Position numbers and translations under genes: made by a program. Below, piece by piece: positions 1 to 9,903 of a stretch of DNA of 64,000 bases. The notes under the pieces are model-generated. The model was given only the letters and a program-made list of their open reading frames with translations, searched no databases and was not told where the DNA came from. The DNA comes from Synechocystis sp. LKSZ1 (GTDB lineage Bacteria; Cyanobacteriota; Cyanobacteriia; Cyanobacteriales; Microcystaceae): NCBI RefSeq assembly GCF_040436315.1, contig NZ_AP031572.1:2356001-2420000 (forward strand), written 5' to 3'. Within the stretch, counting starts at the first letter, position 1, and each line of letters opens with the position of its first letter.

Positions 1-3000
1 AATGGCACCATCAATGCCGTTAATGATGCGCCTGTCTTAGATTTAGATGCAAATAATAGCAGTGGGGCCAGCGGGGCCGATTATGTAACGGCCTTCACTC
101 CTGGTGTCCCAGTCGCTATAGGAGATTCAGATCTCACCATCACAGATGTTGATAGCTCCAATATTGTCAGTGCAACGATTACCTTAACCAACGCCCAAGC
201 TGGGGATGTCCTCAACACCCCCACTATTGCTGGGTTAAGCTTTAACACCGACACATCAGTAGCGGGTCAAATAAAGGTCACTGTAACGGGTAGCAAAACC
301 CTAGACGAATACGAAGCGGCCATCAAAGCTATTACCTTCAGCAATAGCAGTAACAACTCTGATACTACGGCTCGAACAATTACAGTTGTTGTCAATGATG
401 GCGATCAAGATAGCAATATAGCTACCACGACTATCAGCACGTTAAATATCAATAGCCTTACTGTTAATGAAGGCTCCCCCTATGCCGTATTTACGGTAAC
501 CGGTAGCAGTGGACAATCCGTCTTTCTCAGCACCACTGGAGGAACCGCCACCAAAGAAACGGATGGGATACTCGGTAATGGTGAAGACTTTGGCAATGGA
601 CTAGAGTATTTTGATGGTACGTCCTGGGTTGCTTATACGGGGACTGCAGTAACCTTCCCTTCGGGAGGAACGACTCTTCTAGTCCGTACTCCAATTACGA
701 ATGACTCGCCATTTGAGGGCCCGGAAACCTTTACCTTATCTGCCATAAGTAGTACGGGAGGATCTAGTGCAACCGGAACCGGAACTATTGTTGATGATGG
801 TACCGGTACTATCTTCAACGACAACGGCACTCCAAATAATACAGCGCCTAAAGATGATGACCGACCGAGCTTCAGCATCAATGATGTCACGGTCAACGAA
901 GCGGCCGGAACAGCAACCTTTACGGTCACCAAGACTGGTACCACTACCGAGAGTGCAACGGTCAATTTTGGTACATCCAATGGCAGTGCTACCTCAGGTC
1001 AAGACTACACAACCAACAGCGGCACCCTGACCTTTGCGGCCAATGAAACCAGTAAAACGGTCACGGTCAATATCACCAACGATGGCATCTTTGAAGGCAG
1101 TGAAACCTTTAATGTCAATTTGTCCAATGCCACTAATGCCACCATTGCTGATGGGACGGGGGTAGGAACCATCAAGGATGATGGAACCGTGAGCGGGCCA
1201 GGCCCAATTCCCGCTGATGATGACCGACCGAGCTTCAGCATCAATGATGTCACGGTCAACGAAGCGGCCGGAACGGCAACCTTTACGGTCACCAAGACTG
1301 GTACCACTACCCAGAGTGCAACGGTCAATTTTGGTACATCCAATGGCAGTGCTACCTCAGGTCAAGACTACACAACCAACAGCGGCACCCTGACCTTTGC
1401 GGCCAATGAAACCAGTAAAACGGTCACGGTCAATATCACCAACGATGGCATCTTTGAAGGCAGTGAAACCTTTAATGTCAATCTGTCCAATGCCACTAAT
1501 GCCACCATTGCCGATGGGACGGGGGTAGGAACCATCAAGGATGATGGAACCGTGACCGGGCCAGGCTCAATTCCCGCTGATGATGACCGACCGAGCTTCA
1601 GCATCAATGATGTCACGGTCAACGAAGCGGCCGGAACGGCAACCTTTACGGTCACCAAGACTGGTACCACTACCCAGAGTGCAACGGTCAATTTTGGTAC
1701 ATCCAATGGTAGTGCCACCTCAGGTCAAGACTACACGGGAACCACTGGCACCCTGACCTTTGCGGCTAATGAAACCAGTAAAACGGTCACGGTCAATATC
1801 ACTAACGACGGCATCTTTGAAGGCAGTGAAACCTTTAATGTCAATCTGTCCAATGCTACTAATGCCACCATTGCCGATGGGACGGGGGTAGGAACCATCA
1901 AGGATGATGGAACCGTGAGCGGGCCAGGCCCAATTCCCGCTGATGATGACCGACCGAGCTTCAGCATCAATGATGTCACGGTCAACGAAGCGGCTGGAAC
2001 GGCAACCTTTACGGTCACCAAGACTGGTACCACTACCCAGAGTGCAACGGTCAATTTTGGTACATCCAATGGTAGTGCCACCTCAGGTCAAGACTACACG
2101 GGAACTAATGGCACCCTAACCTTTGCGGCCAATGAAACCAGTAAAACGGTCACGGTCAATATCACCAACGATGGCATCTTTGAAGGCAGCGAAACCTTTA
2201 ATGTCAATTTGTCCAATGCCACTAATGCCACCATTGCCGATGGGACGGGGGTAGGAACCATCAAGGATGATGGAACCGTGAGCGGGCCAGGCCCAATTCC
2301 TGCTGATGATGACCGACCGAGCTTCAGCATCAATGATGTCACGGTCAACGAAGCGGCCGGAACGGCAACCTTTACGGTCACCAAGACTGGTACCACTACC
2401 CAGAGTGCAACGGTCAATTTTGGTACATCCAATGGTAGTGCCACCTCAGGTCAAGACTACACGGGAACCACTGGCACCCTGACCTTTGCGGCTAATGAAA
2501 CCAGCAAAACCATCACCGTTAACATCATCAACGACGGCACCTACGAAGGCAGTGAAACCTTCAATGTCAATTTGTCCAATGCTACTAATGCCACCATTGC
2601 TGGCGGTACTGGCGTAGGAACCATCAAGGATGATGGAACCGTGAGCGGGCCAGGCCCAATTCCTGCTGATGATGATCGACCGTTAAATGTCAGTAGCCCA
2701 GTGGTAACGGAAGGGACTAACCCCTTTGCCATTTTTGAGATTCAGGGAGTGGCTGGTCAAACACTATCGTTGACATTGGGCAATACCAGCGATGGTGAGA
2801 ATACAGCCACCCAAGGCTTAGACTACGCCTCTTCAACGCCTGCTCTCCAGTACTCTATCGATGGAGGGCAAACTTGGCAGGCCTACAGCGGTGGCAATAT
2901 CACCATTCCAGGGGTATCGGGAAGTACCAACGCATTTTTGGTGCGGACAGTCATTGTCGATGATACCGTTGCCGCTGAAGGCAATGAAACATTCACCTTG

Positions 3001-6000
3001 AAAGCCACCTATACCAGTGGTGCCAGCAAGAGTGCAACGGGAACCGGCACGATTCAGGATAATGACTCTTTAAATGTAAACGTCATAGCCTTGACCCCCG
3101 TCAATGAAGCCTCAACCTATGCCCTGTTCACTGTGAATGGCAGCATCGGAGAAACGCTAGATCTTAGTCTAGGTAATACAACAACTGGAACAGACCAGGA
3201 TGCCAGCATCAATGGCTTTGTAATGGAGTATTCCAGCGATGGTACAAACTGGATAGCCTATAGTGCAGCCAGTAAACCAATTGTTCCTGCCAGTGGCACG
3301 ATCTATGTACGGGTCAACATTAGCAGCGAGCAAGATAGCCCCTATGAAGGAGCAGAAACGTTTACCTTAAAGGCAGACATCACCCGAGCCCCTGGGGCAA
3401 GTGATACGGATATTGCCACCATTGTTGATGATGGAACGGGCAATAAATATACAGGCAATATCATCGGAGGAAACCCTACCACGGATCCAACGACCAAGGA
3501 TGATGACCGTATTCTGACAATTAATGACGTTACGGTCAACGAAGCCTCACCCTACGCGGTCTTTACGGTTACAGGCATAAGTGGCCAAACCATCTCACTT
3601 GCAAGCAATGGAGACAGTGCGTCAAAGGGGATAGACTTTGGTGACGCTCTAGAATACTCCTTAAACAATGGCATAACTTGGAACAACTACTCGACTCCGG
3701 TCACCCTAGCCGGGACGACGATGCTAGTTCGCAGTGCCATCAATAACGATACATCCTACGAAGGAGCGGAAACCTTCACCTTAACGGCCACCTATACCAG
3801 TGGAGGCGTGAAGAATGCCACGGGAACCGGAACCATTATCGATGATGGCACGGGTATTATCTTCAATCCCAACGGTAGCCCAGATAATACAACACCCAAA
3901 GATGATGACCGTCCGAGGATTAGCATCAACACCATTGCCGGAGACGACATTATCAATGCATTGGAAGCCAGTAGTCCAATAGCAGTAAGTGGCACTACCA
4001 GTGGTGTAGAAGATGGACAAACCGTAACAGTTATCATTGACGGCAACATTTATACCACCACGGTGAGTAGCAATGTTTGGACGCTCGATGTCCCCGTTGC
4101 GGATATTGCCAACTTTGAAGCGAGTGAAATCGTCACCGCCAATGTGAGTGACCTGGCGGGTAACCCAGCGCCCCAGGCCAATCGGAATATCATTATAGAT
4201 ACCGCTGCCCCTAATGTGGCCATCACCAGCATTACGGATGACAGTGGCAATGCAGGAGACTTCGTTACCAATGACCAAACCTTAGTGATTGCTGGAACTT
4301 GGACAAATCTGCCCACAAATACCTTGGCAGTAACCTTTAACGGAATTACTTATACACTGGGAATAGCTCCTCAATTAACGGTTAGTGGCAATAATTGGAC
4401 GTTAGATCTCACTGGTGTGACGACCTCTCCAGGTAATTATGTCGTAACAGCTAAAGCCACTGATCTTGCTAACAACACGGCCCAGACCAGTCAAAATATT
4501 ACGATTGATACCACCGCTCCGACTCTAGACATCACAGGGCCAACAGATCCCCTTGGGCCTGGAGAAAGCAGGACGATTACCTTCACCTTCAGCGAAGTCC
4601 CCGTTGGGTTTGATAGCAATGACATTACGGTAACGGGCGGAAACCTATCGAACTTAACACCAACGGCAAACCCCTTAATCTTTACCGCGATTTTTACCCA
4701 GTCAGGTACTGGTGAGCCTAGCATCAGCGTGGCCAACAACCGCTATAGCGACGAAGCGGGGAATCTTGGCACAGGAGATAGTTTAACCCTGGGTATTGAT
4801 GCCACACCGCCCGATATCCGGATTACCCTGGCTGCTGATATTACCGCGGATGACATTATCAATGGAGCAGAGGCCAGCCAAAGCATTCCCATCACAGGCA
4901 CAGTCGAAGGAGAATTCAACCCTGGCGATACGGTTATCCTAACGATTAATGGTCAAACCTTTACTGGCCCCGTTGGCAACGATGGTAGTTTTAGCATCAA
5001 CGTACCCGGCAGTACCCTGGCCGCCGATCCTGACCGTACTATCGAAGCTAGCATCACCAGCACAGATGGCGTGGGCAATAGCACTACTGCCACGGATACC
5101 GAAACCTACAGCGTTGATACGACAGCTCCTGGTGCGCCCACGGTCACCATTACCGAAGATACCAACAATGACGGGATTCTGAATGGAGATGAATTGAGTG
5201 GTAACGTCGATGTCAAAATCGATCTACCTGCCGATGCCTTAGTAGGAGATAAACTCACCGTCACTGACGGTAGTATCCCCCGGGAAATCATCCTAACGGC
5301 ACAACAAATCACCGATAAATTTGTTACTACCAGCTTTGTCCCACCCGCCGATGGTTCCTCCCTCACGGTAACGGCTTTCCTAACTGATCGAGCGGGCAAT
5401 ACAGGGCCTGCCAGTAACGATAGTGCCACCTTGGATCTCACCGGGCCTGAAACCGGCGACCTTGATATTACCGATGCAACAGATACCGGGGCTGATGATC
5501 TATTAACGGCTAATGGCAATCCTCAGCTCACCTTCGTGGGAGAGCCCGGCCTGACTATTTCCCTACTCGGGCCGAACGAAGAACCTTTAGAGAGCAATCA
5601 ATTCAGTGTCAGCTACGACCCTGTCACCGGCCTTTACACAGTTACCCTACTCGATGCCGATCTGGCTCAAAGCGGGAATCAACCCTTCGGTACCTTTGAC
5701 AACCAAGGGCCAACGAATAATCCGCCCAATGCTGTGGATGGTTTCTACACAATCCTTGCCACGGATACAGCGGGCAATGAGGCTGATGTCGGCCAGTTTG
5801 AAATTGAGACTTCCCCCCCTCCTCCACCGCCCCCAGTCAGTGTAACGGTAACGAGTCCCACGGTGAATGAGGCCTCTCCCTATGCCGTCTTTACGGTGGA
5901 TGGAGCACTAGGCCAATTAGTCAGTCTCTCGCTCACTAACGGCACAGCTGGGTCAAGCGACTATGGCAATGGTCTGGAGTATTCTGCGGATGGCGGAGCC

Positions 6001-9000
6001 ACCTGGACATCCTATACGGGGGGGGGAATTCCCCTCAATGGCGCTGGGGGAACTCTGCTGGTGCGCACACCAATTACCAATGACACGATCTATGAGGGAG
6101 CGGAAACCTTTACCCTGACGGCAACTCCCACCGGCGGAACGGCGGCAATCGGAACGGGAACCATTGTCGATGATGGCACGGGTATTATCTTCAATCCCGA
6201 CGGTAGCCCAAATAGTACCGCACCCAAGGATGACGACTTCATTCAGGCTCTACCTGACTACAAGTTCATTGATCAAAACACCGATAAGCCTTACCTGATT
6301 AATGCTCTTGCTAATGATGCTGGCAACCAAATTAGTATCCTGAGTTATGAGCAACCTCGTTTGGGAACGGTTACTAAAGTTCCAATGGCTCCATCTCTAG
6401 GAGTAGAAGGCAATAATTCCAACAGCGAACAATTTCTCTATACACCGGCTTTGGTCGGTGATGATCCTGAATTTATTGGCTCTGAGTTTGTCAATCAACT
6501 CATCACAGAAGTTACACAAGGCGTATTCCGACTCTCAACTACCGGCATCAATAATCTCCCGGGTGCAATCCCTCAGCTCAAATTCACCCTCAAAAATAGT
6601 AAGGGGGAGTTTACCAACGAGCTATTTGTTTTCAAGGTTGATGATGCTAGTGGCAGTATCAATGGTCTTCAACCGGGTCAAGCCGGATACCTGGCCGCAG
6701 CCCTCCAATCTAGTCGGGTGATTTTCTCGGCCCTGGCCAATAATCGTCTTCTGGAAACCTCTCGTATTCTGGATGACTTTAGTGCCACTGACCTCGTCGG
6801 ATTTGCTTTGGTACAAAATAGTAGCCTCGAAGATGTTTTAGCCGCTCTTGAGACGGGCACAACCCCCGCTAATGTTTTCTTGAGCATTGCCAAAGGGAAT
6901 CCTGATGGTATTAATCATGTTCAGCGCTCAGGTATTAGTACCAATCAATTTACCCTGAGCTTTGAAGATCAACTCAATGGGGGCGACAGAGACTACAACG
7001 ATGTTGTGATTCAAGTAGAAGCCAATAATGACTCGATGCGCCTTGGTACGGAAATTCAAGGTTCTCCGGAAAATGAAGTCATTGACCTCCGTCAAAGTAC
7101 TCTGCCGATTACTGCATTTTTCAACATTAGTGGCAATAGTATTGCACGCAATCAACTCGGTTTTTATCGGGTTGAAAACGAACAGGGAAGTATTCGTAAC
7201 CCTGTCACGGGTGCGCTGGTTAATCCAGGAGATGCTAACTATACACAGTTGGCCCTGCAAATCAGTAATAGTCTTGGCTTATCTTCTGTACAAAATCTCC
7301 GCTCTGCGAACTTAGCGCCCGGATTTTTGTACGCCCCTTACATCACAACGGTGGGCGAAAATAGTTCCAATACCTATTTCCCCTACCGTCTTGCGAACTC
7401 TGATGGCATCGACCACGTTCGTCTGTTAGGAGATAATACCTTTGGATTTGAGGATACGGAAGGGGGCGGTGACAAGGATTATGAAGACCTCGTTGTCCAG
7501 GCCAATTTGGAGATGGAAACCAGTCGGGGAGTATTTCAACTCCGGCAAATTCAGCCCTACACGGACACCTTTAACTACACGATTACGAATGCTAGCGGAC
7601 TAACGGCAGAGACAACTGTAACGATAGATGTGCAGGATACCTTGATTTCTAACCTCAAGGTTACTCTCCTAAACAACAATGCTGGCTTTAATAATGAGGT
7701 TATTTTCTTCAAAGTCGAAGATGATGCTGGGACAATTAACGGTTTAAAGCCGGGTGATGCGGGCTATCTTGAGACGGCCTTAGCCCGCAGTCGGGTCATC
7801 TTTTCTGCGATTAATGGGGCCACATCTCCGTTTAATGAACCCCTCACTCGCATCTTTGAAGATTTTACTCCCACTGATCGACTGAGCTTTGCCCTCATCC
7901 AAAATAGTACCCTTGATGATGCCTTAGACGGACTGTCCCTGGGACAGGCCCTACCGAATATTTTCTGGAGCCTGGAAACTGCTAATAAGGATGGAATCAA
8001 CCATGCCAATCTAACCGCCTTTAGCCCCAGTTCCTTTACCTTGAGCTTTGAAGATTTAGCAGGAGGCGGAGACCTGGACTACAACGATATCAATCTTAAA
8101 GTTGAAGCCACCAGTGAAGTTATTCCCTTTGGCGCTAATTTGCAAGGTGGACAACAAGGTGAAATTCTCGACCTGCGCTCAACGGCATCACTCCAGGCCT
8201 TAGACTCAACCGAAATTCTCCTGGGCTTCCAAGTCAAAACCGCCGCCAGCAATCTCAACTCGGTCGGTTTGTATCTCGTCCAAGATGCCGAAGGAACCAT
8301 TCTAGACGCCAATGGCAATCGGTTAACTCCGGGTAATCCCAACTATGCGGCAGAAGCCATTCGCCAGCGTGTCCCCTTGATTTCCAATGGCTTGCCTATT
8401 GGGACAACCATTGCAAAAGAGGGAATCTATGCTCCATTCTTGATTACCAAAGGAACCGAATCAGACTTTCTGGCCAAAAATCCCCAAAACCTGGCTCAAA
8501 CAGATACGCCCATTGCCTATTTCCCCTTTATTGAAGCTAATCCAGATCAACTCGATCACCTTCGATTGTTAGCCGATAATACATTTAGCTTTGAAGATCA
8601 GCTGGGGGGAGGCGACCAAGACGATAATGATGTCATTGTTAAGGTCAATCAAACTCCGCTGAATAATGAACTTCTCGATTTAAGTTCTTTCTCGGGCCAA
8701 GTTCAAGCCAGCTTTACCAATATTGTGAGTAATGCCCAGTTTCTTAATTCCGTTGGCTTCTATCGTGTAGCAGATCAATTGGGTACAGTTATTGACCCCC
8801 TGACCAATCGGGCCTTAACGCCTAATGATCTGGGCTATGCTGAAGCGTCCTTGCGTAACGCTATTCCCGGTTTAGTGATTAATAAAAATACGTCTCCGTC
8901 AACCATTAACCTACCAGGAGGTAGTCTTTTTGCTCCCTACTTAATCGTGGATACTGGAACTGGACTGCCAACAACCTACTTCTCCTACCTGGGGGCCAAT

Positions 9001-9126
9001 CCCGATAAGGCCGACCATATGATCTTCTCGGAGGACAATAAACTCTTCCGCTTTGAAGATTCCTTTGGTGGTGGTGACATCGATTTCAATGACCTGCAAT
9101 TCCGGGTCAACCTCAGTCCCCTCTAG
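1..9126 (+). CDS. Giant Calx-beta / Ig-like / DUF4114 repeat protein, 5' end outside window
   Basis: The frame is open from base 1 to the TAG at 9124-9126, so about 3041 residues are visible and the start lies upstream. In order I see: a cadherin-like segment (residues 1-150, with NDAPVLDLD); a diverged Calx-beta-like module (about 150-285); five near-identical Calx-beta units (about 287-892); three more diverged modules with VNEASPYAVFTV-type cores; several Ig-like modules ending in D-T-A/T-A-P linkers (about 1305-1930); a proline-rich linker; one more VNEASPYAVFTV module; and a C-terminal third with five copies of a FED..GGGD.D(Y/F)ND motif typical of DUF4114. Calx-beta and DUF4114 families are usually extracellular and Ca2+-binding, so an exported or surface adhesin is inferred. 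Any signal peptide would be outside the window, and no RTX nonapeptides are visible here. Confidence 0.9.
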   Translation, partial: NGTINAVNDAPVLDLDANNSSGASGADYVTAFTPGVPVAIGDSDLTITDVDSSNIVSATITLTNAQAGDVLNTPTIAGLSFNTDTSVAGQIKVTVTGSKTLDEYEAAIKAITFSNSSNNSDTTARTITVVVNDGDQDSNIATTTISTLNINSLTVNEGSPYAVFTVTGSSGQSVFLSTTGGTATKETDGILGNGEDFGNGLEYFDGTSWVAYTGTAVTFPSGGTTLLVRTPITNDSPFEGPETFTLSAISSTGGSSATGTGTIVDDGTGTIFNDNGTPNNTAPKDDDRPSFSINDVTVNEAAGTATFTVTKTGTTTESATVNFGTSNGSATSGQDYTTNSGTLTFAANETSKTVTVNITNDGIFEGSETFNVNLSNATNATIADGTGVGTIKDDGTVSGPGPIPADDDRPSFSINDVTVNEAAGTATFTVTKTGTTTQSATVNFGTSNGSATSGQDYTTNSGTLTFAANETSKTVTVNITNDGIFEGSETFNVNLSNATNATIADGTGVGTIKDDGTVTGPGSIPADDDRPSFSINDVTVNEAAGTATFTVTKTGTTTQSATVNFGTSNGSATSGQDYTGTTGTLTFAANETSKTVTVNITNDGIFEGSETFNVNLSNATNATIADGTGVGTIKDDGTVSGPGPIPADDDRPSFSINDVTVNEAAGTATFTVTKTGTTTQSATVNFGTSNGSATSGQDYTGTNGTLTFAANETSKTVTVNITNDGIFEGSETFNVNLSNATNATIADGTGVGTIKDDGTVSGPGPIPADDDRPSFSINDVTVNEAAGTATFTVTKTGTTTQSATVNFGTSNGSATSGQDYTGTTGTLTFAANETSKTITVNIINDGTYEGSETFNVNLSNATNATIAGGTGVGTIKDDGTVSGPGPIPADDDRPLNVSSPVVTEGTNPFAIFEIQGVAGQTLSLTLGNTSDGENTATQGLDYASSTPALQYSIDGGQTWQAYSGGNITIPGVSGSTNAFLVRTVIVDDTVAAEGNETFTLKATYTSGASKSATGTGTIQDNDSLNVNVIALTPVNEASTYALFTVNGSIGETLDLSLGNTTTGTDQDASINGFVMEYSSDGTNWIAYSAASKPIVPASGTIYVRVNISSEQDSPYEGAETFTLKADITRAPGASDTDIATIVDDGTGNKYTGNIIGGNPTTDPTTKDDDRILTINDVTVNEASPYAVFTVTGISGQTISLASNGDSASKGIDFGDALEYSLNNGITWNNYSTPVTLAGTTMLVRSAINNDTSYEGAETFTLTATYTSGGVKNATGTGTIIDDGTGIIFNPNGSPDNTTPKDDDRPRISINTIAGDDIINALEASSPIAVSGTTSGVEDGQTVTVIIDGNIYTTTVSSNVWTLDVPVADIANFEASEIVTANVSDLAGNPAPQANRNIIIDTAAPNVAITSITDDSGNAGDFVTNDQTLVIAGTWTNLPTNTLAVTFNGITYTLGIAPQLTVSGNNWTLDLTGVTTSPGNYVVTAKATDLANNTAQTSQNITIDTTAPTLDITGPTDPLGPGESRTITFTFSEVPVGFDSNDITVTGGNLSNLTPTANPLIFTAIFTQSGTGEPSISVANNRYSDEAGNLGTGDSLTLGIDATPPDIRITLAADITADDIINGAEASQSIPITGTVEGEFNPGDTVILTINGQTFTGPVGNDGSFSINVPGSTLAADPDRTIEASITSTDGVGNSTTATDTETYSVDTTAPGAPTVTITEDTNNDGILNGDELSGNVDVKIDLPADALVGDKLTVTDGSIPREIILTAQQITDKFVTTSFVPPADGSSLTVTAFLTDRAGNTGPASNDSATLDLTGPETGDLDITDATDTGADDLLTANGNPQLTFVGEPGLTISLLGPNEEPLESNQFSVSYDPVTGLYTVTLLDADLAQSGNQPFGTFDNQGPTNNPPNAVDGFYTILATDTAGNEADVGQFEIETSPPPPPPPVSVTVTSPTVNEASPYAVFTVDGALGQLVSLSLTNGTAGSSDYGNGLEYSADGGATWTSYTGGGIPLNGAGGTLLVRTPITNDTIYEGAETFTLTATPTGGTAAIGTGTIVDDGTGIIFNPDGSPNSTAPKDDDFIQALPDYKFIDQNTDKPYLINALANDAGNQISILSYEQPRLGTVTKVPMAPSLGVEGNNSNSEQFLYTPALVGDDPEFIGSEFVNQLITEVTQGVFRLSTTGINNLPGAIPQLKFTLKNSKGEFTNELFVFKVDDASGSINGLQPGQAGYLAAALQSSRVIFSALANNRLLETSRILDDFSATDLVGFALVQNSSLEDVLAALETGTTPANVFLSIAKGNPDGINHVQRSGISTNQFTLSFEDQLNGGDRDYNDVVIQVEANNDSMRLGTEIQGSPENEVIDLRQSTLPITAFFNISGNSIARNQLGFYRVENEQGSIRNPVTGALVNPGDANYTQLALQISNSLGLSSVQNLRSANLAPGFLYAPYITTVGENSSNTYFPYRLANSDGIDHVRLLGDNTFGFEDTEGGGDKDYEDLVVQANLEMETSRGVFQLRQIQPYTDTFNYTITNASGLTAETTVTIDVQDTLISNLKVTLLNNNAGFNNEVIFFKVEDDAGTINGLKPGDAGYLETALARSRVIFSAINGATSPFNEPLTRIFEDFTPTDRLSFALIQNSTLDDALDGLSLGQALPNIFWSLETANKDGINHANLTAFSPSSFTLSFEDLAGGGDLDYNDINLKVEATSEVIPFGANLQGGQQGEILDLRSTASLQALDSTEILLGFQVKTAASNLNSVGLYLVQDAEGTILDANGNRLTPGNPNYAAEAIRQRVPLISNGLPIGTTIAKEGIYAPFLITKGTESDFLAKNPQNLAQTDTPIAYFPFIEANPDQLDHLRLLADNTFSFEDQLGGGDQDDNDVIVKVNQTPLNNELLDLSSFSGQVQASFTNIVSNAQFLNSVGFYRVADQLGTVIDPLTNRALTPNDLGYAEASLRNAIPGLVINKNTSPSTINLPGGSLFAPYLIVDTGTGLPTTYFSYLGANPDKADHMIFSEDNKLFRFEDSFGGGDIDFNDLQFRVNLSPL
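861..2675 (+). repeat. Five tandem 363-bp Calx-beta units
   Basis: The word starting CCGACCGAGCTTCAGC occurs at 861, 1224, 1587, 1950 and 2313, exactly 363 bp apart, and a degenerate sixth boundary falls at about 2676. Each unit encodes 121 residues and the copies differ at only scattered bases. The fifth unit is the most diverged near its end. Such homogeneity at DNA level points to recent amplification or gene conversion, and unit number probably varies between strains. Confidence 0.95.
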
Positions 9127-9141
9127 GCTTTTCGGGAAAGC
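9127..9141 (+). terminator. Possible weak terminator hairpin after the giant gene
   Basis: Directly after the stop codon GCTTT pairs with AAAGC around a 5-nt loop, followed by a short T-rich stretch (TTAATTCTT). The stem is only five pairs and there is no true U-run, so this is a tentative call. Confidence 0.3.
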
Positions 9142-9270
9142 TTAATTCTTCAGGGTAGGGCGATGATGACTCCGCTCTCCCTGATTTTTGATCTCTGCCA
9201 AGATGGAGCGGGGGATGGTAGGCTTAGTAAAAACGTCAGATAACAGGTCATTAGGTTGAGGATTAGGGTT

Positions 9271-9672
9271 GTGGACTGGAGAGTGCGGGCCATTCGTGGC
9301 GCAACAACAGTAACGGAAAATACTGCCGCGGCCATGCGAGAAGCCGTCAGCGAATTACTGGATACTATTGAAGCCCACAATCAATTTGACCCTAGTGACA
9401 TTGTCAGTGTCACTTTCTCCGTCACCCGTGATCTAGATGCCCTCTTTCCGGCGGCCATTGCCCGAGAACGGCCTGATTGGGATAATGTCCCCCTGTTGGA
9501 TGTCCAGCAAATGCATGTCCCTGGTAGCTTGGAACGCTGTATTCGAGTGCTGATTCATCTCAATACTTGCAAGCCCCAGACCGAAATTCACCATGCTTAC
9601 CTCCGTCGGGCCCAAAGCCTACGACCCGATTTGCCCGTGGCCCAACTGAGTCTCTCGGCGCCAATTCGTTGA
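9271..9672 (+). CDS. aroH: Chorismate mutase, AroH class
   Basis: This 133-residue protein would convert chorismate to prephenate, the committed step to phenylalanine and tyrosine, in the cytoplasm. It has the AroH-family N-terminus (RAIRGATTV), the ATP-free trimeric-fold core with CIRVLIHLN (the arginine matches the substrate-binding Arg90 of Bacillus AroH) and the C-terminal HAYLR..LRPDL. I chose the GTG at 9271, preceded by AGGATTAGGG, over a TTG five codons upstream, because family members begin at this point. The residue aligned from memory with Glu78 of the Bacillus enzyme appears to be Gln (DVQQMHV). It stands alone between the giant gene and an unrelated pair. Confidence 0.9.
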   Translation: MDWRVRAIRGATTVTENTAAAMREAVSELLDTIEAHNQFDPSDIVSVTFSVTRDLDALFPAAIARERPDWDNVPLLDVQQMHVPGSLERCIRVLIHLNTCKPQTEIHHAYLRRAQSLRPDLPVAQLSLSAPIR

Positions 9673-9903
9673 GTTGGCCCTCAGTCGGAAGGATTGATAG
9701 ATTTATAATCGAGTTGATCAAAGCACCAAAAGGTCTTTCTCCTATCCGCTAAAGTTTGGGGTTTTCAAAAGCTACAATCTTTCCGTAGGCGTTTGGCTGG
9801 ATAATCAGTCAAGATAGGGGCTAGTCTATTGACAGGTTGTCAAAGCTCCCTTTATCGCGTCATGCTGGTATCTGTTCTTCTTTATCTGTGAGGTAACTGT
9901 CCT

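Noticed and set aside
633-2732. A series of minus-strand open frames with the same protein sequence inside the Calx-beta repeats
   Set aside because: They are the antisense of the repeated plus-strand codons, recur with the 363-bp period and have no start signals of their own.
3781-4278. 165-codon minus-strand open frame within the giant gene
   Set aside because: The plus-strand frame is continuous with clear Ig-like modules; the antisense product shows no family pattern.
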